A DNA stretch of 60,000 nt from an uncultured Candidatus Saccharibacteria bacterium (GTDB taxonomy: Bacteria > Patescibacteriota > Saccharimonadia > Saccharimonadales > Saccharimonadaceae): the NCBI GenBank assembly GCA_947253995.1, contig CAMYBM010000001.1, positions 1 to 60,000 of the forward strand. Reading direction: 5' to 3'. Under the pieces are notes generated by a model that was given only the letters and a program-made list of their open reading frames with translations, had not been told where the DNA came from and searched no databases. Positions 34,242 through 41,714 of the stretch are shown here, piece after piece (within the stretch, counting starts at the first letter, position 1; each line of letters begins with the position of its first letter). A program made the position numbers and the translations under genes.

Positions 34242-34247
34242 ATAGCT

Positions 34248-34811
34248 ATGCCTAGACGCCACTTAGTTGAGCTTTGTACCATCTACACTCTCAGTGTAGC
34301 TTTAGCATTTTTTGGTGTCACGCTAGTTGTGCCGTCTTTGACTGCAGCGGCTTCTGATGCTAATTTTGCACCAGCCGTCGCTAGACTTGTTCCTGGCGCT
34401 TACGATGACGGTAGAACATACGAAACTGACAAAAAGGACGACAAAAAATCCGACGACGAAAAATCCGACGACAAAAAAGATGAGGGCGGCGGTCATGTTG
34501 GTGTCAATATCGATGATGATAGTCAACCATGCAAAATTAAAACTATGTTTGATTGGGGGTGTAAAAAAAGTAGCAAACAGCCATTGTTAGCGGTAGTATC
34601 GAGCATACTAAAGTGGTTAGCTGCCGGTATGACGGTAATTGTAGTGCTAGCAATATCTTATGCAGGTTATTTGTATATTGCTAGTGGTGACAGTAAAGAT
34701 AAATCGGCGTTGGCAAAGAAAATTATTCGCAACGCAATTACTGCATTAATCGCCTATTTCTTTATGTATGCAATTTTGAATTTTATCGTTCCAGGAGGAT
34801 TATTCGGCTGA
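34248..34811 (+). CDS. T4SS pilin-like protein 1 (longest, with charged insert)
   Basis: About 187 aa from the ATG at 34248 (MPRRHLVELC). An N-terminal hydrophobic signal (about residues 8-36) is followed by a K/D/E-rich insert made of DDKKSDDEKSDDKKDE-like repeats (about 62-85). Two transmembrane helices form the pilin core (about 120-145 and 160-185). The loop between them, YLYIASGDSKDKSALAKKII, matches the family pattern Y-I-x-x-G-D/G-x-x-x-x-x-x-K. VirB2/TrbC-type pilins polymerise into the T4SS pilus. The acidic insert is not seen in the downstream copies. The stop overlaps the next ATG (TGATG). Confidence 0.75.
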   Translation: MPRRHLVELCTIYTLSVALAFFGVTLVVPSLTAAASDANFAPAVARLVPGAYDDGRTYETDKKDDKKSDDEKSDDKKDEGGGHVGVNIDDDSQPCKIKTMFDWGCKKSSKQPLLAVVSSILKWLAAGMTVIVVLAISYAGYLYIASGDSKDKSALAKKIIRNAITALIAYFFMYAILNFIVPGGLFG

Positions 34812-35257
34812 TGATGTTAAAGAAGATTTCGCGCAAGTGTTCTGCCCTGCTCATCGCGTTGACAATTGTGTTGTCTAGTTTAATGTTACCGTTGACTACT
34901 GCTAGCGTTTCCTTTGCTGGAGATGGAGGTTGCGGCGGCGATGCTATGTTAGGCATGCCATTGTGGCATCGTGGGCTAACTTGTGAGAACGGTGCCGTCA
35001 AACTCGAAGGAACCAAGATTGGAACAGTTGCCTTCATTATCGTGCTTAATGTTATCGATATGATACTGCGTTTGGCTGGTATCGCAGCGGTAATACGTAT
35101 AATTTATGGTGGTATTAAGTATATTCTTGCTGGATATAATGCTAATCAGGCAGCGGTATCGGCAGCCAAAACAATTATTATTACTAGTATCTGTGGTCTA
35201 GTTATTGTAATTGCGGCAGCATCGATTGTTACCTTCGTGGTTGGAGGATTAAAGTGA
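34811..35257 (+). CDS. T4SS pilin-like protein 2
   Basis: 148 aa, with signal peptide (about residues 10-38, ending SVSFAGDGG), then a loop with several glycines and cysteines, and two core helices (about 75-100 and 118-147). Between the helices it reads IYGGIKYILAGYNANQAAVS, the pilin-family pattern. The pair of ATG codons at 34811 and 34814 leaves the exact start ambiguous. It overlaps the gene before and after, so it is translationally coupled. Confidence 0.8.
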   Translation: MMLKKISRKCSALLIALTIVLSSLMLPLTTASVSFAGDGGCGGDAMLGMPLWHRGLTCENGAVKLEGTKIGTVAFIIVLNVIDMILRLAGIAAVIRIIYGGIKYILAGYNANQAAVSAAKTIIITSICGLVIVIAAASIVTFVVGGLK

Positions 35258-35562
35258 AACACCCTGCTCTAGCGGTCAGTATTAAAAATTGCGAGGGTTG
35301 TTCGGATATTGGCATCCCAACTAAGGGAGGTGATAACTTGCTAACCTCAATAATTACCAGCTTACTTTTCATCGTTGGTTTATTGGCGGTATCGGCTATT
35401 GTTGTGTGCGGCATTCGTTTGATTACCTCCGACGGTGATGTGTCTAAGGTTAAGTCAGCCAAAGCTGGTATTGGCTATGCTATCCTGGGTTTGATTATTG
35501 CTATGACGGCTTACACTATCGTTAATTTTGTCATAGGGGGTGCTAGTGGTAAAACTAATTAG
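35254..35562 (+). CDS. T4SS pilin-like protein 3
   Basis: 102 aa from a GTG that overlaps the previous stop. There is no signal peptide, only two hydrophobic helices (about residues 29-52 and 70-95) around the loop LITSDGDVSKVKSAKAGIGY. A strong ribosome-site-like GGAGGTGA lies inside the frame, seven bases before a TTG at 35338. That start would give a 74-aa protein, so two products are possible. The upstream segment ending in IPTKGGDN resembles the part preceding the first helix in other copies, so I favour the longer form. Confidence 0.75.
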   Translation: MKHPALAVSIKNCEGCSDIGIPTKGGDNLLTSIITSLLFIVGLLAVSAIVVCGIRLITSDGDVSKVKSAKAGIGYAILGLIIAMTAYTIVNFVIGGASGKTN

Positions 35563-35974
35563 GTATGCGGCACAAGCTATTATAGTGGCAGCTATTTTAG
35601 CAGTTAATTGTGTCTCGGTAGTAGGTGCGGCAAGCGATGCGGCAAGTGACTGTGCTGCTAACCCCAGTGCTACGGGTTGTCCATGTGCCGAGAATTCTTC
35701 GGCCGCCATCTGCAGTGATTTAGAAAAGACTGGCGGTAATGCTAATTCTAGCCTGGCCGATATGGCTACAAACTACATTAAAGTTGCATTGTTCATTGCC
35801 GGCGTATTGGCTGTTCTTGCAATCATTTATGCAGGTATTAGTTATGTTACAGCAGGTGGTGAAACTGCCAAAATCACTAAGGCGCAAACTATCTTGCTGT
35901 ATGCTGTCATTGGCCTGGTCGTATCTATTTGCGCGTACGCCATTGTGGATTTTGTGGTTGGCAAATTTAAGTAG
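35540..35974 (+). CDS. T4SS pilin-like protein 4
   Basis: 144 aa from GTG, overlapping the previous gene by 23 bases (another GTG is two codons further). A signal-like helix (about residues 5-30) ends in VVGAASDA. A Cys-rich loop with four cysteines follows (CAANPSATGCPCAENSSAAIC), then two core helices (about 77-100 and 115-140) around AGISYVTAGGETAKITKAQT. The four cysteines in the external loop distinguish this copy and may form disulfides. Confidence 0.78.
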   Translation: MLVVKLIRYAAQAIIVAAILAVNCVSVVGAASDAASDCAANPSATGCPCAENSSAAICSDLEKTGGNANSSLADMATNYIKVALFIAGVLAVLAIIYAGISYVTAGGETAKITKAQTILLYAVIGLVVSICAYAIVDFVVGKFK

Positions 35975-35989
35975 TAATAGGAGGAACTA

Positions 35990-36406
35990 ATGAAACAGCG
36001 AACCAATATATTGAGCAAACTAACTGGCATTGCTGGCGCAGCCTTGCTTTTCGCGCCACACGCTTTTGCTGGTGCTGTTGATAGTATCCAAGGTGGCGTA
36101 GAAAAAACCAGCTCGGCGGCGCAATCAACTGACATGTCAAATGTTATCAGTATTATTACAAATACACTGCTATTTATTGTTGGTGTATTGGCAGTGATCA
36201 TGATCATTTATGCCGGTATTCGCTACGTTACTGCGCATGGTGATGCCAGTCAGATTAAGTCGGCGCAAAATACTTTAATTTATGCCGTTGTCGGTTTAGT
36301 AGTTGCTATTGTAGCTTATGCCATTGTCAGTTGGGTACTTAGCGTGTTTGGCGGTGGCGGCGGTAGCGGTAGCGGTAGCGGCGGCGGTAGCCCTGCAGGC
36401 GAATAA
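35990..36406 (+). CDS. T4SS pilin-like protein 5
   Basis: 138 aa, signal peptide (about residues 10-27, ending HAFAGA) and two core helices (about 50-78 and 95-120). The loop YAGIRYVTAHGDASQIKSAQ is nearly the same as in copy 6. It ends in a glycine/serine-rich tail (GGGGGSGSGSGG). Preceded by the strong ribosome site AGGAGG. Expected to be a processed pilin subunit at the membrane. Confidence 0.83.
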   Translation: MKQRTNILSKLTGIAGAALLFAPHAFAGAVDSIQGGVEKTSSAAQSTDMSNVISIITNTLLFIVGVLAVIMIIYAGIRYVTAHGDASQIKSAQNTLIYAVVGLVVAIVAYAIVSWVLSVFGGGGGSGSGSGGGSPAGE

Positions 36407-36425
36407 AATTAAAGCAATTTTGTTG

Positions 36426-36453
36426 TTGCAAAACAACAGATGTATTGTATAAT
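36426..36453 (+). promoter_or_regulatory. Internal promoter before pilin copy 6
   Basis: TTGCAA (36426-36431), a 16-base spacer and TATAAT (36448-36453). The leader of about 27 bases contains AAAGGAGG before the ATG at 36487. It is the only leadered, strong-ribosome-site start with its own promoter inside the pilin cluster, suggesting that copy 6 is the most highly expressed pilin. Confidence 0.65.
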
Positions 36454-36486
36454 AAGATCTGAAGACAACTAAAGGAGGACCTCTAG

Positions 36487-36921
36487 ATGAAAAAAATACT
36501 AAACAAACTGACTATGGGTATCGCTACTCTGTCACTTGCAGCTGCCGTGTTAGTACCGGTTACTACACCAGCATTTGCTAGTAGCGATTGCGCACCTAAT
36601 GAAGGTTTGAGTGGCGCAGTTAATACAGGCTGTTCACAAGGTAAGGGTCAAGCTACTAACTTATTTGGTGATGGTAGCGTTGTGACAACCATTATCAACA
36701 CCATGCTATTTATTACTGGCTTGCTATCAGTGATCATGATTATTTATGCCGGTATTCGTTATGTCACTGCTCATGGTGATACCAGCCAAGTTAAGTCAGC
36801 GCAAAACACTTTGATTTACGCTATTGTTGGCTTGGTAGTTTCAATTGTTGCGTATGCAGTTGTGTCATGGGTGTCTGGTCTATGGGGCGCCGATGGCGGT
36901 GGCGCTGGAGCCGGTAAATAA
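36487..36921 (+). CDS. T4SS pilin-like protein 6, candidate major pilin
   Basis: 144 aa, clear signal peptide (about residues 10-31, ending TPAFASS), two cysteines in the mature N-terminal part, and two core helices (about 65-90 and 107-130) around YAGIRYVTAHGDTSQVKSAQ. A Gly/Ala tail closes it. The best expression signals in the cluster (promoter plus AGGAGG) make it the best candidate for the main structural subunit. It is close in sequence to copy 5, so the two come from a recent duplication. Confidence 0.83.
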   Translation: MKKILNKLTMGIATLSLAAAVLVPVTTPAFASSDCAPNEGLSGAVNTGCSQGKGQATNLFGDGSVVTTIINTMLFITGLLSVIMIIYAGIRYVTAHGDTSQVKSAQNTLIYAIVGLVVSIVAYAVVSWVSGLWGADGGGAGAGK

Positions 36922-36923
36922 TA

Positions 36924-37265
36924 ATGCGCAGACAGCTAGCTTTAGCTTTACCAGATGTATTTAGTGGCCCTTATCGCGGTAAGGGCCAGCCAGCTAACTT
37001 GTTCAACGGGGTTAACGCAGTCATACCCCGTTTAATCAATATTGCGCTGTTCGTTGTTGGCATTACGGCTATTTTTATGATGATTTACGGCGGTGTGCGC
37101 TATGTTTTATCGCACGGGAACCGTGACAACGTAAAAGAAGCAAAGAACACAATCATCTATGCTATTGTTGGCCTAGTGGTTGCCATCATGGGTTATGCCT
37201 TAATCAACTGGATTTTTCAGACAATCGGTGATAATTCGGGTTTAGGTGGCGGTCAAGCGCGTTAA
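36924..37265 (+). CDS. T4SS pilin-like protein 7, no signal peptide
   Basis: 113 aa starting two bases after copy 6. Two helices (about residues 33-55 and 77-100) lie around YGGVRYVLSHGNRDNVKEAK. The segment GKGQPANLF before the first helix resembles copy 6 (GKGQATNLF), so copy 7 is a paralogue that lost the signal sequence or uses another start. A terminator follows 20 bases downstream, closing the operon. Confidence 0.78.
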   Translation: MRRQLALALPDVFSGPYRGKGQPANLFNGVNAVIPRLINIALFVVGITAIFMMIYGGVRYVLSHGNRDNVKEAKNTIIYAIVGLVVAIMGYALINWIFQTIGDNSGLGGGQAR

Positions 37266-37284
37266 TTTTAGATAATTTTATAAA

Positions 37285-37313
37285 AATACGGGGTTAAATA
37301 CCCCGTATTTTTT
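37285..37313. terminator. Bidirectional intrinsic terminator between pilin operon and tRNA-Ser
   Basis: AATACGGGGT (37285-37294) and ACCCCGTATT (37300-37309) form a 10-bp stem with a 5-base loop, followed by T's on the plus strand and, on the minus strand, by TTTATAAAATT. It serves the rightward pilin genes and the leftward tRNA-Ser. Confidence 0.88.
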
Positions 37314-37326
37314 GGTATAACTAATC

Positions 37327-37418
37327 TGGCGGAGGGATGGGGATTCGAACCCCAGATAGACGTTACCGCCCATACACGCTTTCCAAGCGTGCTCCTTCAA
37401 CCGCTCGGACACCCCTCC
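37327..37418 (-). tRNA. tRNA-Ser (anticodon GGA)
   Basis: Class II tRNA of 92 bases with the acceptor GGAGGGG/TCCCTCC, discriminator G and an encoded CCA. The anticodon loop CTTGGAAAG shows GGA, flanked by the stem CACGC/GCGTG. A long variable arm follows, and the T arm GGGGTTCGAATCCCC is perfect. Reads UCC/UCU codons. Confidence 0.95.
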
Positions 37419-37432
37419 GTGCTTCTATTTTA

Positions 37433-38206
37433 TCATAGATTAAGGGCAATAATTCCACGCAAGGCGTAAGCTGTATCTTGCCATTTGTGCACAGTAACCG
37501 TAGCGACGCCCATCTGTACTACTGGGTAATCGTTCCCTCCCGGTTGGGTCATATCACCAAAGTACAGGATGTCCGTTTTCGGGATTTGTAATAGTTCAAT
37601 TAGTTTAGTCATGCCAAACACTTTATTCATGCCGGGTACAAAGACATTGATACTAGTGGTTCCTGCAACTTCGTAGTCGTAGCTCGGAGCCAGCTCCTTG
37701 GCACGTTTAGCAATGGCATTGCGTTTACTATGATCGGCATCCCAGGCGTATTTTTCGACCGATCCGGCCGCCTGCCCTAAAGCACTAAACGTTACTTGAC
37801 TACCACGGTCTTCGATGATTTCACCTGCAGGATGATCGCACCAGTAACCGAGTTCTTGGGCTGCCTGTCTTAAGGCTTGTGTGATTGCGGCAATTTGCTC
37901 GTTAGTTAAGGGGTAATTGTAAACTTGCCGCCAGCTAGAAGTTTCGGTTGGCTTGCCTGATTGATAAGTGTAGTATTGTGTTCCCTGGGTTACCATTAAG
38001 TGCAGGTTGGCTAAGCGGTTAGGATTTAATTGGTCTGCCATCGGCAGAATAATTTGACGCATAAATTGATCGAGTTTTTGCCCAGATATGATACATACGG
38101 GATAAAAGTCTAATAGTTGTGCCATAATACCAGCCATCTCCGGGGTCATAGGGGTTTTGGCCACATTTAAAGTGTCGTCAATATCGAAAGCGAGTAGTTT
38201 CTTCAT
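37433..38206 (-). CDS. HAD-IIB phosphatase/phosphomannomutase-like protein
   Basis: 257 aa of the HAD superfamily, class IIB cap. The nucleophile motif LLAFDIDDTLN is at residues 4-14, CIISGQK is motif II, and the C-terminal YFGDMTQPGGNDYPVV is close to the GDKTMPGGNDxE motif of eukaryotic-type phosphomannomutases (PMM). IIEDRGSQVTFSALGQ also fits PMM (a substrate-binding strand). It may convert mannose-6-phosphate to mannose-1-phosphate or be a sugar phosphatase. A TATAAT six bases before the ATG implies a leaderless mRNA. Confidence 0.8.
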   Translation of the reverse strand: MKKLLAFDIDDTLNVAKTPMTPEMAGIMAQLLDFYPVCIISGQKLDQFMRQIILPMADQLNPNRLANLHLMVTQGTQYYTYQSGKPTETSSWRQVYNYPLTNEQIAAITQALRQAAQELGYWCDHPAGEIIEDRGSQVTFSALGQAAGSVEKYAWDADHSKRNAIAKRAKELAPSYDYEVAGTTSINVFVPGMNKVFGMTKLIELLQIPKTDILYFGDMTQPGGNDYPVVQMGVATVTVHKWQDTAYALRGIIALNL

Positions 38207-38212
38207 GAAATT

Positions 38213-38218
38213 ATTATA
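38213..38218 (-). promoter_or_regulatory. -10 box of the PMM-like gene
   Basis: TATAAT on the minus strand ending six bases upstream of the ATG at 38206; no ribosome site. Leaderless start inferred. Confidence 0.5.
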
Positions 38219-38246
38219 CTAAACTTTGTCGATTTTTTGCTAATGG

Positions 38247-40016
38247 TTACCAGATGGATCTGAGACCACCAAAGTCATTGCTAGCGTTGCTCTGTTTGAG
38301 TAGACTAAGCTGCTTGCGTAACGTGGTTAGTTTAAGATTAATATCGCTTGCTAGATCAGGGCGTTCAACAAACGTATTGGCAAAGTCAGCTTGGAGTTGA
38401 TCGATTTGCTGTTGAATTTTGAGTGAAAATAGAGTGGTGATGTTTGCTAGGAGCAGCTCGCGCCGCTTTGTTGCATGGTCTAGCTCTTTCTCGGCTGTCA
38501 ATTCAAGTTTAGCAATTTCATCTGCTGGTATTTGATTAACATCGTCAGCAAGTAAGGCGGCACGTATTTTGTTGTTGCTAGCGCTAAGATAGTCATCGGG
38601 TATTTTGGCTAGAATCGAACGCAGCGTTCGGTCGCGCCAAGCAGTCGCTAGGATAACATCGGTGCAATAATCTAGATTGCGGGGTGTTACTGTTGGTAAG
38701 GTAGTTTTACTTTGACGTTTTACGGTTAGGCTAGAGTCATCAATCAAGCCGTCAAGCTTTTCGCGCAGACTTGATACACTGGTGTTAGTTAGTTCGGCAA
38801 TACGTTTGAGGTAGAATTCACGTTCAACTGGATCAAAAAGATGATTTACTACGGACAGTGATTTACTGGTAATAATTTTTTTACCTTCAGCGGTATTGAG
38901 GTCGTAAATTGCAGAATAACGCGCAATTACCCACTCAACTGCCGGGACGGATTGTTGAGCTAGCTTGCGCCAAGCGTTTGGATCGCGCTGAATTAATTCA
39001 TCGGGGTCTTTGACTTTGGCGGTGGCGTAATCGATTACGCTAAGTTGTAAATTTAAGTTGCCAGCTAGCGCAATTGCTCGTTCGGTTGCTTTTATACCAG
39101 CGCGATCAGCGTCAAAGCAGAAGCGAATATCATTTGTTAGTCGCCCTAGGGCTTTAAGATGCCAAGTAGTTAACGCAGTTCCTGCTACGGCGACAATATT
39201 TTCTACGCCAGATTGCGATGAAGTCATAACGTCCATATTACCTTCGACAACAATGACAAAATTTTGTTGGCGAATGGCATCCTTGGCGAAGTTTAAGCCG
39301 AACAATAACTGGGATTTATTATAGGCTGCGGTAGCGGGTGTGTTTAGGTACTTTGGTTGGTTATCCGACAGAATGCGACCGGTAAAGCCTACAACTTGCC
39401 CCTGTCCATCACGTAGCGGTATCATAAGGCGATTGCCGCCATGATAAGGATCGCGCCCGTTAAAGGTGTAGTCGGCAAAAATATTGAGTCCAGCATGCTT
39501 AATATCATCTTTGGTGTAACCATGATTCTGGAGTAATTGATGTAGCTGGTGCCTTGATGGAGCATAGCCGACACCCCATTTAACAATAGTGTTGGGTGAT
39601 AGCTTGCGTTGCTTGCGGGCATAGGTTAAAGCGGTGGGGTTATTAACTAGTTGACGCTGGAAGTAATTCATCGCTAGGGTGTTCATCTTAATTTGTTGAG
39701 ATTTCAGCTTGCCAGATTGACGGCCTGTTCGGTATTGATCAAGATCAACGCCGGCTTGACGAGCTAAAATTTCCATAGCTTCCGGGAAACTAACTCCTTC
39801 GGCTAGCATAATAAAACTAAAGATATCGCCGCCCTGGTTAGAAGAAAAATCATGCCATATATTACGTTCTGGAGTTACAAAAAATGAGGGGGTGCGCTCG
39901 TGGGTAAACGGACTTAACCCCTTAAAATAGCGTCCGGCACGCTTTAATTGGACATATTGGCCGATAACGTCTTCAATGGCTAACTTCGCTCTGATCTCTT
40001 CTTTGGCATCATCCAC
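38247..40016 (-). CDS. dnaG: DNA primase DnaG with degenerate zinc ribbon
   Basis: Primase (589 aa) that makes RNA primers for the lagging strand. The N-terminal domain aligns with the DnaG zinc ribbon (GQYVQLKRAGRYFKGLSPF), yet the usual Cys/His ligands are replaced: CPFH reads SPFT and CFGC reads DFSS. The catalytic Toprim domain holds VVEGNMDVMTSSQSGV near residue 258 and FCFDADRAGIKA near 306, both intact. Start codon GTG at 40016, seven bases after a TATAAT. Standard place for dnaG is near rpoD; here it is 17 kb away. Confidence 0.94.
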   Translation of the reverse strand: MDDAKEEIRAKLAIEDVIGQYVQLKRAGRYFKGLSPFTHERTPSFFVTPERNIWHDFSSNQGGDIFSFIMLAEGVSFPEAMEILARQAGVDLDQYRTGRQSGKLKSQQIKMNTLAMNYFQRQLVNNPTALTYARKQRKLSPNTIVKWGVGYAPSRHQLHQLLQNHGYTKDDIKHAGLNIFADYTFNGRDPYHGGNRLMIPLRDGQGQVVGFTGRILSDNQPKYLNTPATAAYNKSQLLFGLNFAKDAIRQQNFVIVVEGNMDVMTSSQSGVENIVAVAGTALTTWHLKALGRLTNDIRFCFDADRAGIKATERAIALAGNLNLQLSVIDYATAKVKDPDELIQRDPNAWRKLAQQSVPAVEWVIARYSAIYDLNTAEGKKIITSKSLSVVNHLFDPVEREFYLKRIAELTNTSVSSLREKLDGLIDDSSLTVKRQSKTTLPTVTPRNLDYCTDVILATAWRDRTLRSILAKIPDDYLSASNNKIRAALLADDVNQIPADEIAKLELTAEKELDHATKRRELLLANITTLFSLKIQQQIDQLQADFANTFVERPDLASDINLKLTTLRKQLSLLKQSNASNDFGGLRSIW

Positions 40017-40023
40017 TGCCCTT

Positions 40024-40029
40024 ATTATA
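40024..40029 (-). promoter_or_regulatory. -10 box of dnaG
   Basis: TATAAT on the minus strand, seven bases before the GTG start at 40016. Implies a leaderless GTG mRNA. Confidence 0.5.
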
Positions 40030-40149
40030 TAATACTTTACTGTTTAGCGTTATTGTTAGAAGCGTTCGTTGGTAAATTAATAGCAGAATTCACTAGGATA
40101 ACCGTATAGATCAAAATCGGCACCGTAATTGTTAAGTTAATGCTGTTTA

Positions 40150-40158
40150 TGCTAATAT
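40150..40158 (+). promoter_or_regulatory. Extended -10 of the 412-aa membrane protein gene
   Basis: TGCTAATAT ending six bases before the ATG at 40165; no ribosome site. Supports that start and a leaderless transcript. Confidence 0.5.
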
Positions 40159-40164
40159 ATAGTT

Positions 40165-41403
40165 ATGCAGAATAGTAGCCAACACGGTTATACCAAAAAT
40201 AGCGTTGCGCCTGGTTCGACGAGACCACTTGCACCCCAGCCGGCAGCTAGCCAGCCAACGGCGGCTTCACAACCAGCAGGCTATGCTTCCTATGGTTCTG
40301 TTTATAATGCCCCTAAGTACAATGATCCTAATAGCCCGATGTCTAAAGTACCAATGGCATTGGATGACTCGCTTGTCAATGATTCAATTTATAGCAAGAA
40401 GCAACTGGTTGAGGATTTCGGGCGAGCTACCCGAACGCATATTATTCCACAGCAGAACAATAAGCTTTTACAGGGTGCTAGTAACAGCACAATTATCTCT
40501 AGTGATTATTATGCTACAGGGCAAAAACATATTTTAACTCCACCAAAGTCGCCGTTTGATAGTCCGGATACTTTTCAATTAAATCAGACCCCGCCGTTGC
40601 CAGAAATCAACACTCCAGCACCAGCCGAACCTGCCGTTGCGGCTAGCCAGCCAACGCCTAGTCAAGCGCCCGCCCCAGACGCTGCACTCCAATCACCTAA
40701 GCCGTTACCGCAGCCAGCTTACGGTAGTGTTGACTACCTTAATTCTATTGCACCGAATAATATCCCAGATAAGAAACCGATTAATAGCCGCCTGTTTGTT
40801 TTTGGCGGAATTGGTGCCGTTGTCGTTATTGTTGCTATTGCTGTAATGGCGGCGCTTAGCAACAAGCCAAATAGCGCCCTAGCCGGGATTAATACAATGC
40901 ATACAACTGCTTCAAATATTCAAGGCATTATTAAGTTTGCTCGCAAAAACCGTAGTATTTTAACGCGGGAGGAGAATGATGAGATTAGCGAGCTGATGCT
41001 AACGGTTAGCAGCGAAGAAAATACTTTAGCTGGTGCGATTGGCATGGGTGCTAATGCCAAGGGCAAATATAAGCGCGCTAAGTTTGACCCTAAATTTAAA
41101 TCGGAGCTAGAGAGTGCTTTAGCTAAAGGCACCGCCGCCGACGAGATGCCTAGTCTGTTAAAACAGCAATTAGATAAGCTTATCAGCACAGCTAAGAACA
41201 CAGTCAATCATCTTAAGACTAAAAAGCAGAAGGACGCCGTCAACGAAGCAATTAATAACCTAAGTACTGTTGCTAAACGGTTGAATGATAGCATTCAAGC
41301 TAAGCATACCGATGATACCAAGAATAGCGCGGCTAAGGCTGTGACTGAGCGCAAAGCCGCCGCTGCTGTCAATCAAGATCAAGATAGTAGCGAGTCCGAT
41401 TAA
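40165..41403 (+). CDS. Single-pass membrane protein with proline-rich cytoplasmic region, unknown
   Basis: 412 aa, family not recognised. Residues 1-205 are rich in P, A, Q, S and N (low complexity, probably disordered). One strong transmembrane helix lies at about 213-233 (LFVFGGIGAVVVIVAIAVMA). The C-terminal 180 residues are helical and charged, with NTMHTTASNIQGIIKFARKN and a long basic/acidic tail of AK/K-rich repeats. The arrangement resembles a cell-surface protein with a stalk domain outside. It overlaps the convergent MmcQ-like gene by four bases (TTAA). Confidence 0.75.
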   Translation: MQNSSQHGYTKNSVAPGSTRPLAPQPAASQPTAASQPAGYASYGSVYNAPKYNDPNSPMSKVPMALDDSLVNDSIYSKKQLVEDFGRATRTHIIPQQNNKLLQGASNSTIISSDYYATGQKHILTPPKSPFDSPDTFQLNQTPPLPEINTPAPAEPAVAASQPTPSQAPAPDAALQSPKPLPQPAYGSVDYLNSIAPNNIPDKKPINSRLFVFGGIGAVVVIVAIAVMAALSNKPNSALAGINTMHTTASNIQGIIKFARKNRSILTREENDEISELMLTVSSEENTLAGAIGMGANAKGKYKRAKFDPKFKSELESALAKGTAADEMPSLLKQQLDKLISTAKNTVNHLKTKKQKDAVNEAINNLSTVAKRLNDSIQAKHTDDTKNSAAKAVTERKAAAAVNQDQDSSESD

Positions 41404-41714
41404 TTTTTGGCTTGTTCGTAAGCGTGTCTAATCTGGTCAATTATTTCAGCATCGTTTAGCTGTCCAGTTAGAATAAAGGTTGACCAGTTTTTGCTGAGAT
41501 TTTTACCGGGAAGTACGGATTCATAACGTTCTTGCAAAAATCGGCCGAGATTGTAGTCGCAGCGTAGACTAATAATTAGTGGCTTGGAATGATGTTTGAT
41601 AATAGCAAACATCTTATTGTCAACATTGTAGACGAGTTGGTCGGCAGTTGATGTTTTCGACTTCACTACCCCATCTAATGCTAAGATGTGTTGGATGACT
41701 GCAGCTTCGTCCAT
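41400..41714 (-). CDS. MmcQ/YjbR family protein
   Basis: 104 aa from the ATG at 41714, which overlaps the stop of the preceding oligoribonuclease gene (TGATG); a longer frame to 41789 overlaps that gene and is unlikely. It has the MmcQ/YjbR (CyaY-like) pattern: KMFAIIKHHSKPLIISLRCD in the middle and LSKNWSTFILTGQLND, then a C-terminal helix. These proteins are small predicted DNA-binding or scaffold proteins; the role is unknown. Confidence 0.75.
   Translation of the reverse strand: MDEAAVIQHILALDGVVKSKTSTADQLVYNVDNKMFAIIKHHSKPLIISLRCDYNLGRFLQERYESVLPGKNLSKNWSTFILTGQLNDAEIIDQIRHAYEQAKN

Noticed and set aside
34167..34247. N-terminal extension of pilin copy 1
   Set aside because: It crosses the promoter region and the candidate operator; the signal peptide begins only after the ATG at 34248.
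40037..40123. Tiny leftward frame (28 codons from GTG) with a hydrophobic start, between dnaG and the 412-aa gene
   Set aside because: No ribosome site, overlapping dnaG's promoter region, too short for coding statistics. Could only be kept if conserved in relatives.
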